A stretch of DNA of 64,000 bases from Streptomyces sp. MNU76 (GCF_020982545.1 NZ_JAJKLK010000011.1:41940-105939); one strand, 5' to 3'; counted from the first letter of the stretch, positions 7,489-16,902 are shown. Translations and numbers: made by a program. The notes: generated by a model not told the origin, from the sequence alone.

Positions 7489-9372
7489 GTGGCTGCGGGG
7501 AGGGGCGTGATACCCCAGCTGACTCGAGCGCATCGAGTCCTCATCGGCGTAGTGGTCACCGGCGCCGTCGTCATCGCCGGCATCGGTTTCGCCGGTTCGT
7601 ACGCAGCGGTCCGCGAGCTGGCCCTCCAGAAGGGCTTCGGGAACTTCTCCTACGTGTTCCCCATCGGTATCGACGCCGGTATCTGCGTCTTGCTCGCCCT
7701 GGACCTGCTCCTCACCTGGATCCGTATCCCGTTCCCCCTCCTGCGCCAGACGGCCTGGCTGCTCACAGCGGCAACGATCGCCTTCAATGGCGCGGCGGCC
7801 TGGCCGGACCCGCTGGGCGTGGGCATGCACTCGGTGATCCCAATCCTGTTCGTCGTCGCGGTCGAGGCCGCCCGGCACGCGATCGGCCGGATCGCAGACA
7901 TCACGGCAGACAAGCACATGGAGGGCGTCCGCCTCACCCGCTGGCTCCTCTCACCTGGGCCCACGTTCCTCCTGTGGCGCCGCATGAAGCTGTGGGAGCT
8001 GCGCTCCTACGACCAGGTCATCAAGCTGGAGCAGGAACGGCTTGTCTACCAGGCCAGCCTCCGCTCCCGCTTCGGCCGCGCATGGCGACGCAAAGCCCCC
8101 GTCGAAGCACTGATGCCTCTGCGGCTTGCCCGCTACGGCGTTCCCCTCGCGGAAACCGCTCCTGCCGGTCTCGCTGCGGCTGGCATCGACGAGCCGCCGA
8201 TCATCTTCACCGTCGAGCGGGTCGCAGCTCCCGCCGCCCAGCCCGAAGGCTCCGCGCTCAGGGACACGCCAGCCCCTGAGCCGGAGACAGCGGAACTAGC
8301 GATCACGGTGGCGGGGCCGGAGCAGGCTACGGCCGCAGTGCCCGAACTGCGCCGTGAACTGAAGGACTCCACTGGGGATGACGCCGAGCGGTTCGCTGGG
8401 GCCTACCAGGCGTTCATCACGCAGTTCCAGGTCGAGCCGACCGCCACGCAGTGGGCACTCTGGCTCCGCGACGCGTACGGCATCACCAGGGCGGCAGGAA
8501 AACCGCTCTCCGAGCACCAGCTGCAGCCCATCCTCCAGGTGCTCCAGGAGCGCTACGCGGCGCAGGGGGAGTCAGCCGCCTCCGACGAACCGGAGCCGAA
8601 TGGCGAACCGGCCGACCAGTGGTACGACTACTTCTACAGCGCCTGGCTCACCTACGCGCAGGAGCGCGGCACCTACCCTGATGCTGCTGCCCTCGCGGCA
8701 TTCGTCTACGAGCGGGACACCATCACCGGCGACGGCGGCCGGCCCATCACCGGCGACGACCTGGCCGACTTCGTCAAGAGCTTCCAGGAGCGCCAGTTCA
8801 GCAGCAGCGGACCGGCAGCTGAGGAGTCAGCGGCCGATCCCGCCGAACCGGCCGCAGAGGAGCCTCCCGCACAAGAGGAACCCGAGAAGGCGTCTGCCGC
8901 TGCGGCTGCGCAGGCCGCCAAGGAGAAGCGCAGTCCCCGGGTGAACGCCGCCATCGACGACCCGCCGCCAGGACCGGAAGCCGCAACGGCGGAGAGCATT
9001 GTCCTCACCACGGTCGACCGCTACTACCTGGCGTGGATGGAGTACCAGACCGAGCACGGTGACGAACCGACAGCCGAGCAACTGTCTGCCTATCTTGCCG
9101 GGAAGGGCATGCACGGGCGCGGCGGGAAGCCGGTCAGCCCGTCAACCCTGCGCCGCTACTTCCTGCCTTCCCGTGTCTACAACGTCTGGGCCGAGTACCG
9201 GATGCGCAGTGAGGAACCCGCGGCGGACACCGTTGCGCAGGAATGCGCAGCCCGAGGAATCACCGCCCAGTACAACAAGCCCGTGACCACCGACTACGTC
9301 ACCGAGAACGCCGACGAATTCGAGCGGCGCTGGCAGGCCCTTACCCGCCACCACGCCGATGCGCAGCAGTAA
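7489..9372 (+). CDS. DUF2637 membrane protein with repeated C-terminal modules
   Basis: 627 residues from a GTG preceded by AGGGGAG. The first 150 residues form about four membrane helices of the DUF2637 type (VLIGVVVTGAVVIAGIGFAG; FPIGIDAGICVLLALDL; WLLTAATIAFNGAAAW; HSVIPILFVVAVEAARH). These proteins occur with Streptomyces plasmid transfer or spread genes. The cytoplasmic part carries roughly four related modules of about 60 residues, such as YDYFYSAWLTYAQERG and YYLAWMEYQTEHG, separated by Ala/Glu/Pro linkers. The modules may bind DNA or a partner; this is inference. The gene stands alone with its own upstream operator candidate. Confidence 0.7.
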   Translation: MAAGRGVIPQLTRAHRVLIGVVVTGAVVIAGIGFAGSYAAVRELALQKGFGNFSYVFPIGIDAGICVLLALDLLLTWIRIPFPLLRQTAWLLTAATIAFNGAAAWPDPLGVGMHSVIPILFVVAVEAARHAIGRIADITADKHMEGVRLTRWLLSPGPTFLLWRRMKLWELRSYDQVIKLEQERLVYQASLRSRFGRAWRRKAPVEALMPLRLARYGVPLAETAPAGLAAAGIDEPPIIFTVERVAAPAAQPEGSALRDTPAPEPETAELAITVAGPEQATAAVPELRRELKDSTGDDAERFAGAYQAFITQFQVEPTATQWALWLRDAYGITRAAGKPLSEHQLQPILQVLQERYAAQGESAASDEPEPNGEPADQWYDYFYSAWLTYAQERGTYPDAAALAAFVYERDTITGDGGRPITGDDLADFVKSFQERQFSSSGPAAEESAADPAEPAAEEPPAQEEPEKASAAAAAQAAKEKRSPRVNAAIDDPPPGPEAATAESIVLTTVDRYYLAWMEYQTEHGDEPTAEQLSAYLAGKGMHGRGGKPVSPSTLRRYFLPSRVYNVWAEYRMRSEEPAADTVAQECAARGITAQYNKPVTTDYVTENADEFERRWQALTRHHADAQQ

Positions 9373-9565
9373 GCCCGCGACCGCGCACTGGCTGAGCACT
9401 GGGCACCCCATCAGACCCACCAGTCTGCGCAATCGGCAAAACCCCTGATCAGCCGTGCATTGCGCAGGCCGCGCGATCATTGCGCAGACCTGAGTCCCGA
9501 GCCTCAACCCACTGCGCAGCCCCCACTTCCGCAACAATGAGGAGGGCCCTTGCGAGCACTGCGCA
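9360..9565. repeat. TGCGCA hexamer cluster between two genes
   Basis: TGCGCA occurs at 9360, 9426, 9461, 9481, 9513 and 9560. Most copies are in the 177-bp gap between the DUF2637 gene and the next gene, and several are preceded by CT or AT. The same hexamer is strongly enriched at 34.9-36.0 kb. Confidence 0.5.
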
Positions 9566-9990
9566 TCGACCCGGACGCCACCGTCACAGACCTCGATCTC
9601 CCCGAGGCCGACGCGCATGCGGCGATCCGGGAGCTCGTCGGATCCCCCGACGCCGTCGACCAGGGCACCTACCACCGGCGGGCTGTGCTGCACATCCACG
9701 GCAGCGGCCAGCAGGCCGGGCTCCCGCAGAACCTGACCGCATGGGCCCTCGCGAGTGCCTGGCGCGGCATGGCCCTGTACCCGCTGGCCGGGACCATCGT
9801 CATCACGGGCCGCACAGCGACCGGGGACGTGACAGCACTCGACAACGACCTGGTCCAGCACGCGACGGCAGTTGCGCAGACCGTTCGGGAGACGCTGACG
9901 GAGTGGAGTGCGCGGCCTCCCGCCTCCGACGAAGCCGCCGTCAGCGAACTGCTCGCGTACGCAGCCCGCGACGTCGCCCACAGCCGATAG
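9550..9990 (+). CDS. small protein, possibly DUF3846-like (146 aa)
   Basis: The TTG start at 9550 was chosen because GGAGGG lies 5-6 nt upstream. The protein opens MRALRIDPDATVTDLDL. It contains the segment LPQNLTAWALASAWRG followed by LAGTIVITGR, which resembles the DUF3846 pattern of a phage/plasmid protein family of unknown function. No membrane segment is present. It converges on the minus-strand Tad/LysM operon, with only 21 bp between the stops. Confidence 0.5.
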   Translation: MRALRIDPDATVTDLDLPEADAHAAIRELVGSPDAVDQGTYHRRAVLHIHGSGQQAGLPQNLTAWALASAWRGMALYPLAGTIVITGRTATGDVTALDNDLVQHATAVAQTVRETLTEWSARPPASDEAAVSELLAYAARDVAHSR

Positions 9991-10011
9991 AGCGCGCTGC
10001 GCACCCAGCGG

Positions 10012-13000
10012 CTACAGGACCTTGCGCGCTGTCCCGCCCGAGCCGTTGAGGAGCTCGTTGATGAGCTGTTCGGTCTCCGTCTCCAGCGAGCAGTCAAGCG
10101 CCCGGTTGACCTGCTGGACGCGAGTGATGGCGGTGTGCAGTCCCTGCCGGTTCCCGGCCGCATACTCGAGGCGGCACCAGTCCCGGTACAAGAGCTCAGC
10201 GGTGTCGTCGACGTCGAGGCCGGTCGCGACGGCCTGGCGGGCGGCGCTGAGATCGTGGTGCGGGCCCGCGGGGGTTCGGTAGGTGGCCACGGTGTGCGCC
10301 ACGTCGATGATCCGCGTGATCATCTCCTGCTGGTAGGGCTCGGCCCAGGGCAGAGGAGTGCCCCCGAACGGCTTGCCGCGGACCAAGGTGAGCGCCTTCT
10401 CCAGATCGGGCAGGCCGGCCGGGCCCAGCGGCAGAGCGCGTTCGACAAGCTGAAGGAAGCGGCTCCAGTCGCACCGCACTCCGGGGGAGAGCCGGTAGGG
10501 GTCCTCGCCGGACTTGCGCCGTGGAACGTAGGGGTTGCCGGCGGGATCGCTGCCCAGGGAACGGCGCAGGCCCTGCATCCGGGCGTTGAGGGTGCTCAGT
10601 CCCCACGGACTGATGGGATCCATGTCGGAGCACACGGCGTCCGCGCTCCGCCCGGGCCGGAAATACAACAGCGCGGCGAGCTGGGCCATGCGCGGGCCGT
10701 GGCCGGTGCTGTCCACGCCCGTCACCTCGACCGGGCCCAGAACCCGGATCTCCGGCGCGTGCAGGTCTTGAGCCGCGCTCTCAACCGCCCTCGTCTCCGC
10801 CGCAGGGGCGTCTGCGGCGTCCGTCTTCTTTTCCTTGGGCTCCGTTTCCTGTGCGGCCTGGGGCGCCAGAGTGTCGGTGCCCGGAGCTTGGTCCTCCTCG
10901 GCCGGGGGCGCCTGTGCGGTTGTCGGCAGGAGGCGCAGTCCGGTGGGGTCGGTGGTGGCGGCGAGCAGGGCCGGGAAGACCTCGCCGCTCACGTCTGCTG
11001 CCGGCGTCACCGAGGGGATTGTGCCCGGGCGGGCCGCGGGCACGGCCGTCTCCTGGGGCCCGGTCTGCTCGGTCTGGGCCACGTTGTCGGGCTCTTCTGG
11101 GACGTCCTTCCACGGGCCCTCAGCCGGGTGGGCCGGCTGCGCGGACACCCTCAGCGCGGTGGTGATCTGCAGATACGAGGCGTGCTCCAGACGCTGCACC
11201 GTGATCTCTGCGCCGACGGAATCGAGTTGCTGCGGTGTGCTGAGCGAGGCGTTGAGGATCTCCGCCTCGGGGAAGTGGGAGGCCGCCGTACTCGCCGGGG
11301 CGACCATGGTCACGGGAACCGTCCCCGCCTTGTCGATGACGTCGGCGAACTCCCAAGCCGCGTCAGGGTCCAGCGACGATGCGCACAGCACCAGGTAGGG
11401 CTGGTGACTGGTCTCGGGCATCTGGTGAGCCTCAAGCAGCCGCTCGCTCAGATCGCGCAGCGCGTGCGTGGCGTGGCGCATGTGGGCGATCCGCGCGGTG
11501 GGCAGCAGCTGCGGCAGGTCCTCGCCGAACCCGACCGTCACGACTTCGACTTCGCTCGCCCACGGGCTCATCCCGAGCTCCAGGGCGAGCGAGGTGCACA
11601 CCTCGGTGATGTGCACCGGGTTGCCGTCCAGCAAAACGGCGGGCACCCGGGCGAGATTGAGCAGCAGAAGGTCGCCCGCTTCGGTGCTGCCGACCGTGAC
11701 CAGCCCCGGATACGGCGCCGGCACTTCGCGGGCGGCCTCCTCGCCCAGGACGACCGCATCGGAGTCCAGGGCCCACCAGCCGCCCTTCCCGGAGACGAAG
11801 GGTGCCTGCGGCCTCTGGGCAAGGTCCTCGGGCAGCACCTCCACTGTGCGGGCGCTGATCCGTGCGGCCCGCAGCTGCGGCAGGACCGCAGGACCCTCCT
11901 GCTGGGCCACCTGGTGGGCCATAGTCCTCAGTACCGTGTCCAGGCGAGCTGCGCCGCCCGGTTCGGCGGCGGCAGCCAACTTCGCCTCCGCCGGGGACGT
12001 CTCCGACGCGATGGCGATCTTCTCGCCCGGCTTGCGGCGGCGGCGCTGCAGCGCCCTTCTCAGGGCGAGAGCACCGGTGATGGCGGCGGCCAGCAGCGCA
12101 CCGGCGCCCAGCACCGTGCGCAGCACCAGCGGACCGTCGGCCGGAGCCGACGCCGGCGTCTCGGACGCCGCGGCGGCGGGGGAGGAGGCAGCGGCACCAG
12201 GCTGCTCAGCCGACGCCGACGGCAAGGAGGAAGAGGACGAGGCGCCGCTGCTGGGCTGCGGCGTCGCTGAAGCCGTTGCGGAAGGAGAGTGCTCCTCGCC
12301 GGGCCGCTCGGCGGGCCGACTGCTCGGGGTACTGGGAGCCGACGACTGTGGTGCGGGCGCGGTGCTCTGGCCTGGCGCGGGTGCCTGCCCATCGCCCGTG
12401 TCAGCGCCCGGCTTCTGCTCGCTGTCCGGCGCCTGAGTAGCCGGGGGAGTGCTCTCCTGGTTGTCCGCCGCATCCCTGTCGCTGCTCTCGCGCGGCGGCG
12501 TCTGCTGGTCGGGCTGCGGGCCGGGCACGGTGATCTGCTGTCCTGCGTAGATGACATCCGGATCGGTGATCGCGGGCAGGCCGTGCGGCTGTGGCTTGCC
12601 CGAGCTGGCCTCGAACAATTCGGGCCACTTGGTGCCGTCGCCGAGCTCCTCCTCTGCGATCTTCGACAGGTAGTCGCCCGAGTGGACCGTGACGGCGTGC
12701 TCGCTCCGGCCAGCAGAAGTGGCAGGACCGTCCCCCAACTGCGTGCGGACGCCTCCCGCCGCGGCGGCGTCGGGCATCTGAAGCTGCCAGCCAGGCTGCA
12801 GAAAGCTGTTCGCGCGGAAGACCTGGCCGTCCGGCATGAGACGGCCCTCGTTCAGGCTCGCGATCTCCCGCCACCGCTCGCCGTCGCCCAACTCCCGCTC
12901 GGCGATGCCCCACAGGCTCTCGGCCGGCCGCGCCTCGCGCACCGTGTACGACGTACCGGAGGCGGGTGTGCGCGCCGTGGAGGACGGCGAGGGTTGATCG

Positions 13001-13470
13001 GTCTCGCCTCCTTGCGAGGCCTGGACCGTCTGGCCGGGGATGACGGGCGCCGCAGTGGCCGGTGCGGCCTGAGCATCGGAGGCCAGGGCCGAACTCGTGG
13101 GCAACAGCACCAGGATGCTGCCGATCAGTAGCGCCGCAGCGCGCTGCGAGGCGCCCATCCCTCGCGGTGCGTGCCAGCTCCGGCCTCGCACCTGCGCGAT
13201 CAGCTCGCGTACCGCACAGAAACTGAACTGCAGCCACCCGATCCAGCCCACCGCGACGAGCAACAGCAAAAACGCCGCGCCCGTGTCCTGCCGGTCCAGC
13301 AGGTGAGTGAGGTCGTCGTGGGTGGAAGCCCAGATGACCGGAGTGACCCAGGCCAGCAGCAACGGCAGCCCCACGACCGCGGCGACCAGAACGAGCAGGC
13401 TCAAGCCGGCCTTGAGAAGACGGGCCAGGGTGCGGGCAGCCGCTGCGGCGGGGGAGTGGGTGGTGCGCAT
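10012..13470 (-). CDS. membrane protein with LysM domains and a BTAD transcriptional-activator domain
   Basis: 1152 residues. Two or three hydrophobic N-terminal segments (LLVLVAAVVGLPLLLAWV; LLLLVAVGWIGWLQFSF; LLIGSILVLLPTSSALA) precede a LysM module (SYTVREARPAESLWGIAE, near residue 175) and a second LysM-like module (HAVTVHSGDYLSKIAEEELG, near 255). A Pro/Ser linker and another membrane helix (near 450-480) follow. The C-terminus (from about residue 900) is a SARP-like winged-helix plus BTAD segment (IRVLGPVEVTG, LLYFRPGRSADAV). LysM binds peptidoglycan and BTAD domains act in regulators. The protein is the last gene of the Tad operon and may anchor or sense the pilus; the role is inferred. 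Its ATG overlaps the upstream stop. Confidence 0.75.
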   Translation of the reverse strand: MRTTHSPAAAAARTLARLLKAGLSLLVLVAAVVGLPLLLAWVTPVIWASTHDDLTHLLDRQDTGAAFLLLLVAVGWIGWLQFSFCAVRELIAQVRGRSWHAPRGMGASQRAAALLIGSILVLLPTSSALASDAQAAPATAAPVIPGQTVQASQGGETDQPSPSSTARTPASGTSYTVREARPAESLWGIAERELGDGERWREIASLNEGRLMPDGQVFRANSFLQPGWQLQMPDAAAAGGVRTQLGDGPATSAGRSEHAVTVHSGDYLSKIAEEELGDGTKWPELFEASSGKPQPHGLPAITDPDVIYAGQQITVPGPQPDQQTPPRESSDRDAADNQESTPPATQAPDSEQKPGADTGDGQAPAPGQSTAPAPQSSAPSTPSSRPAERPGEEHSPSATASATPQPSSGASSSSSLPSASAEQPGAAASSPAAAASETPASAPADGPLVLRTVLGAGALLAAAITGALALRRALQRRRRKPGEKIAIASETSPAEAKLAAAAEPGGAARLDTVLRTMAHQVAQQEGPAVLPQLRAARISARTVEVLPEDLAQRPQAPFVSGKGGWWALDSDAVVLGEEAAREVPAPYPGLVTVGSTEAGDLLLLNLARVPAVLLDGNPVHITEVCTSLALELGMSPWASEVEVVTVGFGEDLPQLLPTARIAHMRHATHALRDLSERLLEAHQMPETSHQPYLVLCASSLDPDAAWEFADVIDKAGTVPVTMVAPASTAASHFPEAEILNASLSTPQQLDSVGAEITVQRLEHASYLQITTALRVSAQPAHPAEGPWKDVPEEPDNVAQTEQTGPQETAVPAARPGTIPSVTPAADVSGEVFPALLAATTDPTGLRLLPTTAQAPPAEEDQAPGTDTLAPQAAQETEPKEKKTDAADAPAAETRAVESAAQDLHAPEIRVLGPVEVTGVDSTGHGPRMAQLAALLYFRPGRSADAVCSDMDPISPWGLSTLNARMQGLRRSLGSDPAGNPYVPRRKSGEDPYRLSPGVRCDWSRFLQLVERALPLGPAGLPDLEKALTLVRGKPFGGTPLPWAEPYQQEMITRIIDVAHTVATYRTPAGPHHDLSAARQAVATGLDVDDTAELLYRDWCRLEYAAGNRQGLHTAITRVQQVNRALDCSLETETEQLINELLNGSGGTARKVL

Positions 13471-13922
13471 CAGTTTCCTTCGGGAGCGGTGATGCCATGC
13501 AGGAGGGTGGCCTTGCCCTGGCCGGTCACCGACAACGAGCCGATCCCGACCACCGACAGAAACTTCGTGTCGTAGGTGCTGGTGATGTTCACGGTGAGGG
13601 TCTTGCCGTCGCCGGACACGCTGACCGTGCCGGTGGCGCCGGCGGAGCGCAGGTACGCCTGGGCGGCGGCCTGCGCGTCCTGCGGATCCACGACGATCGC
13701 ATTGCCGCTGATGGCTTCGGCGGGGTCGATGGCCTGTCCGCCGGCCCGGGCTGCCTCGCCGGCGATGTAGTCGGCTCGTTCGACCGCGCGCATTTTGCTG
13801 CCGCCGTCGACGGCGACGCCGATGATGCCGATCAGTGCGATGACGCATACGGCGACGAACACGGTGACGCCTCCGCGGTCATCCCACCGTGTGTGGCTCT
13901 GCCTCATCTGCCGGAAGATCAT
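13470..13922 (-). CDS. TadG-like pilus assembly protein
   Basis: 150 residues from an ATG overlapping the upstream stop (TGATG). The N-terminus has the TadG/TadE hallmark: a charged start, RGGVTVFVAVCVIALIGIIGVAVDGG as one membrane helix, then SKMRAVERADYIAGEAARAGGQAID, a surface domain helix. The remainder is a beta-rich outside domain (TVNITSTYDTKFL). Such minor pilins are exported and cleaved or anchored near the pilus base. It is part of the minus-strand Tad operon and overlaps both neighbours. Confidence 0.7.
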   Translation of the reverse strand: MIFRQMRQSHTRWDDRGGVTVFVAVCVIALIGIIGVAVDGGSKMRAVERADYIAGEAARAGGQAIDPAEAISGNAIVVDPQDAQAAAQAYLRSAGATGTVSVSGDGKTLTVNITSTYDTKFLSVVGIGSLSVTGQGKATLLHGITAPEGN

Positions 13923-14383
13923 CAGTCGCTCCGCTGCCGGTACTGGTCCACCACCGAGGTCGCCGTTGACGTGAGTGTCCGCGCCCCGGGAACGCCAGGC
14001 AGCAAGAGGTCGGAGAGGTTGACCGTGCAGGTCACGGTTGCGGTGACCGTGCCGACCTGGCCCACCGGAACGCTCAGGCCACCGGTGTCGATCCTGACGG
14101 AAGTCGACGCGCACGTGATGCCCTGGTCGTTCAGGGAGTCGGCGGCCGCCGCCTGCGCGGCGCCCTGGGCGGAGGCCGCGGTGCGGTGAATGGAGGCTTC
14201 CCTGGCCGCGTCCTCAGCCGCAGAGTCGATCTTCGCTCCGGAGGTGACGAGGCGTCCGCCGGCGATCGCCAGACACAAGAACATGATCAAAGATGGGAGG
14301 ATGATGGCGGCCTCGATCGCGGCACTGCCCTCATCGCTGCGAAGCCTGCGAGCCCATCGGGCCCTGTTGCACACGTGGTTCAC
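13922..14383 (-). CDS. TadE family minor pilin-like protein (first copy)
   Basis: 153 residues. It has the TadE pattern: a basic N-terminus, DEGSAAIEAAIILPSLIMFLC with a Glu near the start of the membrane helix, then a helix rich in Ala (SAAEDAAREASIHRTAASAQ). Two cysteines in the outer domain (ITCAST, VTCTVN) may form a disulfide. TadE-like proteins are minor pilins processed like the Flp pilin. Its start overlaps the previous gene by 4 bp. Confidence 0.75.
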   Translation of the reverse strand: MNHVCNRARWARRLRSDEGSAAIEAAIILPSLIMFLCLAIAGGRLVTSGAKIDSAAEDAAREASIHRTAASAQGAAQAAAADSLNDQGITCASTSVRIDTGGLSVPVGQVGTVTATVTCTVNLSDLLLPGVPGARTLTSTATSVVDQYRQRSD

Positions 14384-14805
14384 CCTCCCGGGACCGTCCA
14401 GCGTTCCACGGCCCCGGACGCCGACTGGGTGACCTGCAGGCCGGAGACGCCCGGGATCATCGACATTGCCGTTCCGGAGACCTCTACCCGCACACGCTGC
14501 CCGTTGCTGCTGGCCACGACGCTGTAGCCGCGCAGGCTGTCACCCGCGGTGCGCTCCAGCACGCTCCGCGCCTGGGCCGCACCATCGGCCGGGCTCGACT
14601 GGTAGGCGCGTGCTGCGGTGGCTCCTTCGCGGGCAGCGGTCAGGGCGATCTGCCTCGCGTAGTACCACATGGAAGCCTGGATGACGGCGACCGTGGCGAG
14701 CAGCACGAAGGGGAAGACGATCGCCATCTGGATGGACGTGTCACCGCGGTCGTCGCGCCATCTTCGCCCCCGCCACCAGTCTTTCAGCCGCTCCGGACGA
14801 GACAT
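14380..14805 (-). CDS. TadE family minor pilin-like protein (second copy)
   Basis: 141 residues. DDRGDTSIQMAIVFPFVLLATVAVIQ is the membrane segment, followed by WYYARQIALTAAREGATAARAY, the conserved TadE helix. The rest is an extracellular domain (VVASSNGQRVRVEVSG). It is a paralogue of the next gene in the operon, with which it overlaps by 4 bp. Confidence 0.75.
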   Translation of the reverse strand: MSRPERLKDWWRGRRWRDDRGDTSIQMAIVFPFVLLATVAVIQASMWYYARQIALTAAREGATAARAYQSSPADGAAQARSVLERTAGDSLRGYSVVASSNGQRVRVEVSGTAMSMIPGVSGLQVTQSASGAVERWTVPGG

Positions 14806-14807
14806 CC

Positions 14808-15023
14808 CTACAGCCCGCTGAGCTTGCCGTTGTACTTGGCGATCACGACTGCGATAGTCCCGGCGATCACCACGGCGCCGGTGACAGCGGCCACCCAGAT
14901 GATGACAGTGGTGGTGCTGACGTCCCCGCGGTCCGGACGGCGCCTGGCTTCCTCCAGGCCCTCCTGCAGACGCGTGGTCAGCCAGTGCACCGCACGGTAG
15001 GTACGGGCTGCGGTGTGGTTCAT
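14808..15023 (-). CDS. small membrane protein, likely Flp pilin-like
   Basis: 71 residues. A charged N-terminal half (RLQEGLEEARRRPDRGD) precedes one membrane helix (VIIWVAAVTGAVVIAGTIAVVIA) and a short Lys/Gly tail. The size, topology and position between tadC and the TadE genes fit the major Flp pilin, but no clear prepilin cleavage motif is visible, so it could be an accessory subunit. AGGAGC lies before the ATG. Confidence 0.6.
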   Translation of the reverse strand: MNHTAARTYRAVHWLTTRLQEGLEEARRRPDRGDVSTTTVIIWVAAVTGAVVIAGTIAVVIAKYNGKLSGL

Positions 15024-15067
15024 GATCTGGGCTCCTTGCTCCTACAGCGGTTCCGAGTTGAGACGGT

Positions 15068-15952
15068 CTAGATGGTGAGCATGCGGATGACCGCAGGGAA
15101 AGCCATCAGAAGCATGACCAGGACGGCGAGCAGGGCTCCCGGGGCGGTCATCTTCTCGCTGGCGGCGTTGGCCTCCGCGGCCTGGTCGGCCAGCAGTTCG
15201 GCGTTGAGAGCGGCGGTACGGGCGCGCAAGGCCTTGTAGACGGCGGCGCCGTCGGTGGCCGAGCCCCGCATGATGTCGGCGACGTCGTCCAGGACGGGCA
15301 GGTCATACTCGGCGGCCAACTCCGTGAGTGCCTGATACGGCGGGATCTTCTCCAGCCGGGCCCGGCGCAGCGCGCCCTGCAGGTACAGGAAGGGCCAGCC
15401 GGCGCCGACTTCGGCGGCCTTCTCCAGGGCCTCGGTGGGACCGGCGTCGGCGGCTCGCTTGAGCGCGACCAGGTCCAGGTAGGCGGACAGGGCGTGCGCG
15501 AATTCCTCCCGCGCCCGCTTGGCCTGATCGCGTACCGTGAGATCGGGCGTGATGAACAGCAGCCCCGCGATGAGGAGTCCGACCGCCCCGGGCACGTAGA
15601 ACGGCAGGGAGACGCCCGCGATGATCCACGGGATCGTCGCGATCACCGGGCAGAACAGGCCGAGCGCGGCGAGCGCCACCTTCTTGACCATGAACTGACC
15701 CGGCCCCTGGCCGAGGAGAGCCAAGTTGGTGGTGGGGATCCGCACGCCGGGCAGCCGCTCCAGGCGGGCCAGCAGCCACCGGCCCCACACCTCCTCGCGG
15801 TCCAGCTCCGGCTCGGGCATCGTCAAGGTGGCCGGGGCGCTGCGCGCGAGGGCGGGCCCCAACGCGGGCTGAGGGCGGAGCAGTTCCCGGACCAGCAGGG
15901 CGAGGCCGGCGCCGACCGTGCCGCCGGTCAGGAGGACGGGGAACAGGTTCAC
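15068..15952 (-). CDS. tadC: TadC-like type II secretion F domain protein
   Basis: 294 residues. It has membrane segments at the N-terminus (PVLLTGGTVGAGLALLV), in the middle (PVIATIPWIIAGVSLPFYV; AVGLLIAGLLFITPDL) and at the end (GALLAVLVMLLMAFPAVI). Between them is the F-domain helix set (FAHALSAYLDLVALKRAADAG) typical of GspF/TadC platform proteins. The partner of TadB in the inner-membrane platform. GTG start overlapping the tadB stop (GTGA). Confidence 0.8.
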   Translation of the reverse strand: MNLFPVLLTGGTVGAGLALLVRELLRPQPALGPALARSAPATLTMPEPELDREEVWGRWLLARLERLPGVRIPTTNLALLGQGPGQFMVKKVALAALGLFCPVIATIPWIIAGVSLPFYVPGAVGLLIAGLLFITPDLTVRDQAKRAREEFAHALSAYLDLVALKRAADAGPTEALEKAAEVGAGWPFLYLQGALRRARLEKIPPYQALTELAAEYDLPVLDDVADIMRGSATDGAAVYKALRARTAALNAELLADQAAEANAASEKMTAPGALLAVLVMLLMAFPAVIRMLTI

Positions 15953-16902
15953 GAGCTGACTCCTTCCGGCTCACGGCCAGCGACCGGTAGGACGTCGGGT
16001 TCCGTCGCGGGAGCAGGCAGCCGGACCGTGCTGGAGGGGTCGATGATCAAGAATCGGGGGGTACGGCGGAAGGAGCCCAGCTGCCGCATCAGGGCGAGCA
16101 CCCCGATGAACCCGGCCGTCAGGAAGGCGAGCACCAGTTGTCCCAGCAGCGTCGAGTACGGCTTGGTGTAGCTGGGTACGAAGAACCCGGCCGCAACCAC
16201 GCCCACGGTAATGATGGTCATCCACCGCACCGTGGTCCGCGGCTTCGCCCGGTCGGCCTCGATGGCGCGCTTACGCGCGACCTCGTCGCGCACCGTTCCG
16301 GCCAGGTCCTCCAACGCCTGCGCCAGGCCCGGGCCGCGGTCGTTGACCGACAGGATGAGCGCGGCAACCACCTTGTCCGCGGTGACATCGCCCAGTTCAT
16401 CAGCGAACGCGCGGAGCGCTCCCTCCGGCCGCCACCCCAGGCGCAGCCGGTCGGACAGGTTGATGATCTGCGGGGCAAGCTCTTCGGGAGCGCCCTTACG
16501 GCTGGTCATCATCGCCTGCTCCAGGCCCATGCCCAGCCGCAGCAGGCCGGCCAGCCGCTGGGTCCACTCGCTCAAGGCCTCCAGCTGGCCGATGCGCTCC
16601 TGCGCAGTCTGCGACGGGGTGATCAGCCAGGGCACGCCGATGACGGCCGCACCCAGCAGAACGCCGCCCACGAAGTTCCCCGAAACCAGCCACACGCCCG
16701 CGAAGACCACGACCGCCACGACCGCGAGGGTCCGCCGGCGCAGCCGGACGTCCTCACTCTGGTCCTTCCCCGCGCCCAGAGAGCGCCACCGCTGCCACAA
16801 CGGAGCCCGGCGCGGCGCAGTTGTCCCAACGAACCCGGCCACGACACCGATCAGCCCGCCGACGACGGCCATGCCGCTGAGCAGTCCCCACAACAGGGTC
16901 AT
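15949..16902 (-). CDS. tadB: TadB-like type II secretion F domain protein
   Basis: 317 residues. Two N-terminal membrane helices (LLSGMAVVGGLIGVVAGFVG; TLAVVAVVVFAGVWLVSG), the conserved platform helices (LEALSEWTQRLAGLLRLGMG, LEQAMMTSRKGAPEELAPQI), and two C-terminal helices (ITVGVVAAGFFVPSY; LVLAFLTAGFIGVLALM). It forms the pilus assembly platform with TadC and receives force from TadA. The ATG overlaps the tadA stop by 4 bp. Confidence 0.8.
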   Translation of the reverse strand: MTLLWGLLSGMAVVGGLIGVVAGFVGTTAPRRAPLWQRWRSLGAGKDQSEDVRLRRRTLAVVAVVVFAGVWLVSGNFVGGVLLGAAVIGVPWLITPSQTAQERIGQLEALSEWTQRLAGLLRLGMGLEQAMMTSRKGAPEELAPQIINLSDRLRLGWRPEGALRAFADELGDVTADKVVAALILSVNDRGPGLAQALEDLAGTVRDEVARKRAIEADRAKPRTTVRWMTIITVGVVAAGFFVPSYTKPYSTLLGQLVLAFLTAGFIGVLALMRQLGSFRRTPRFLIIDPSSTVRLPAPATEPDVLPVAGREPEGVSS

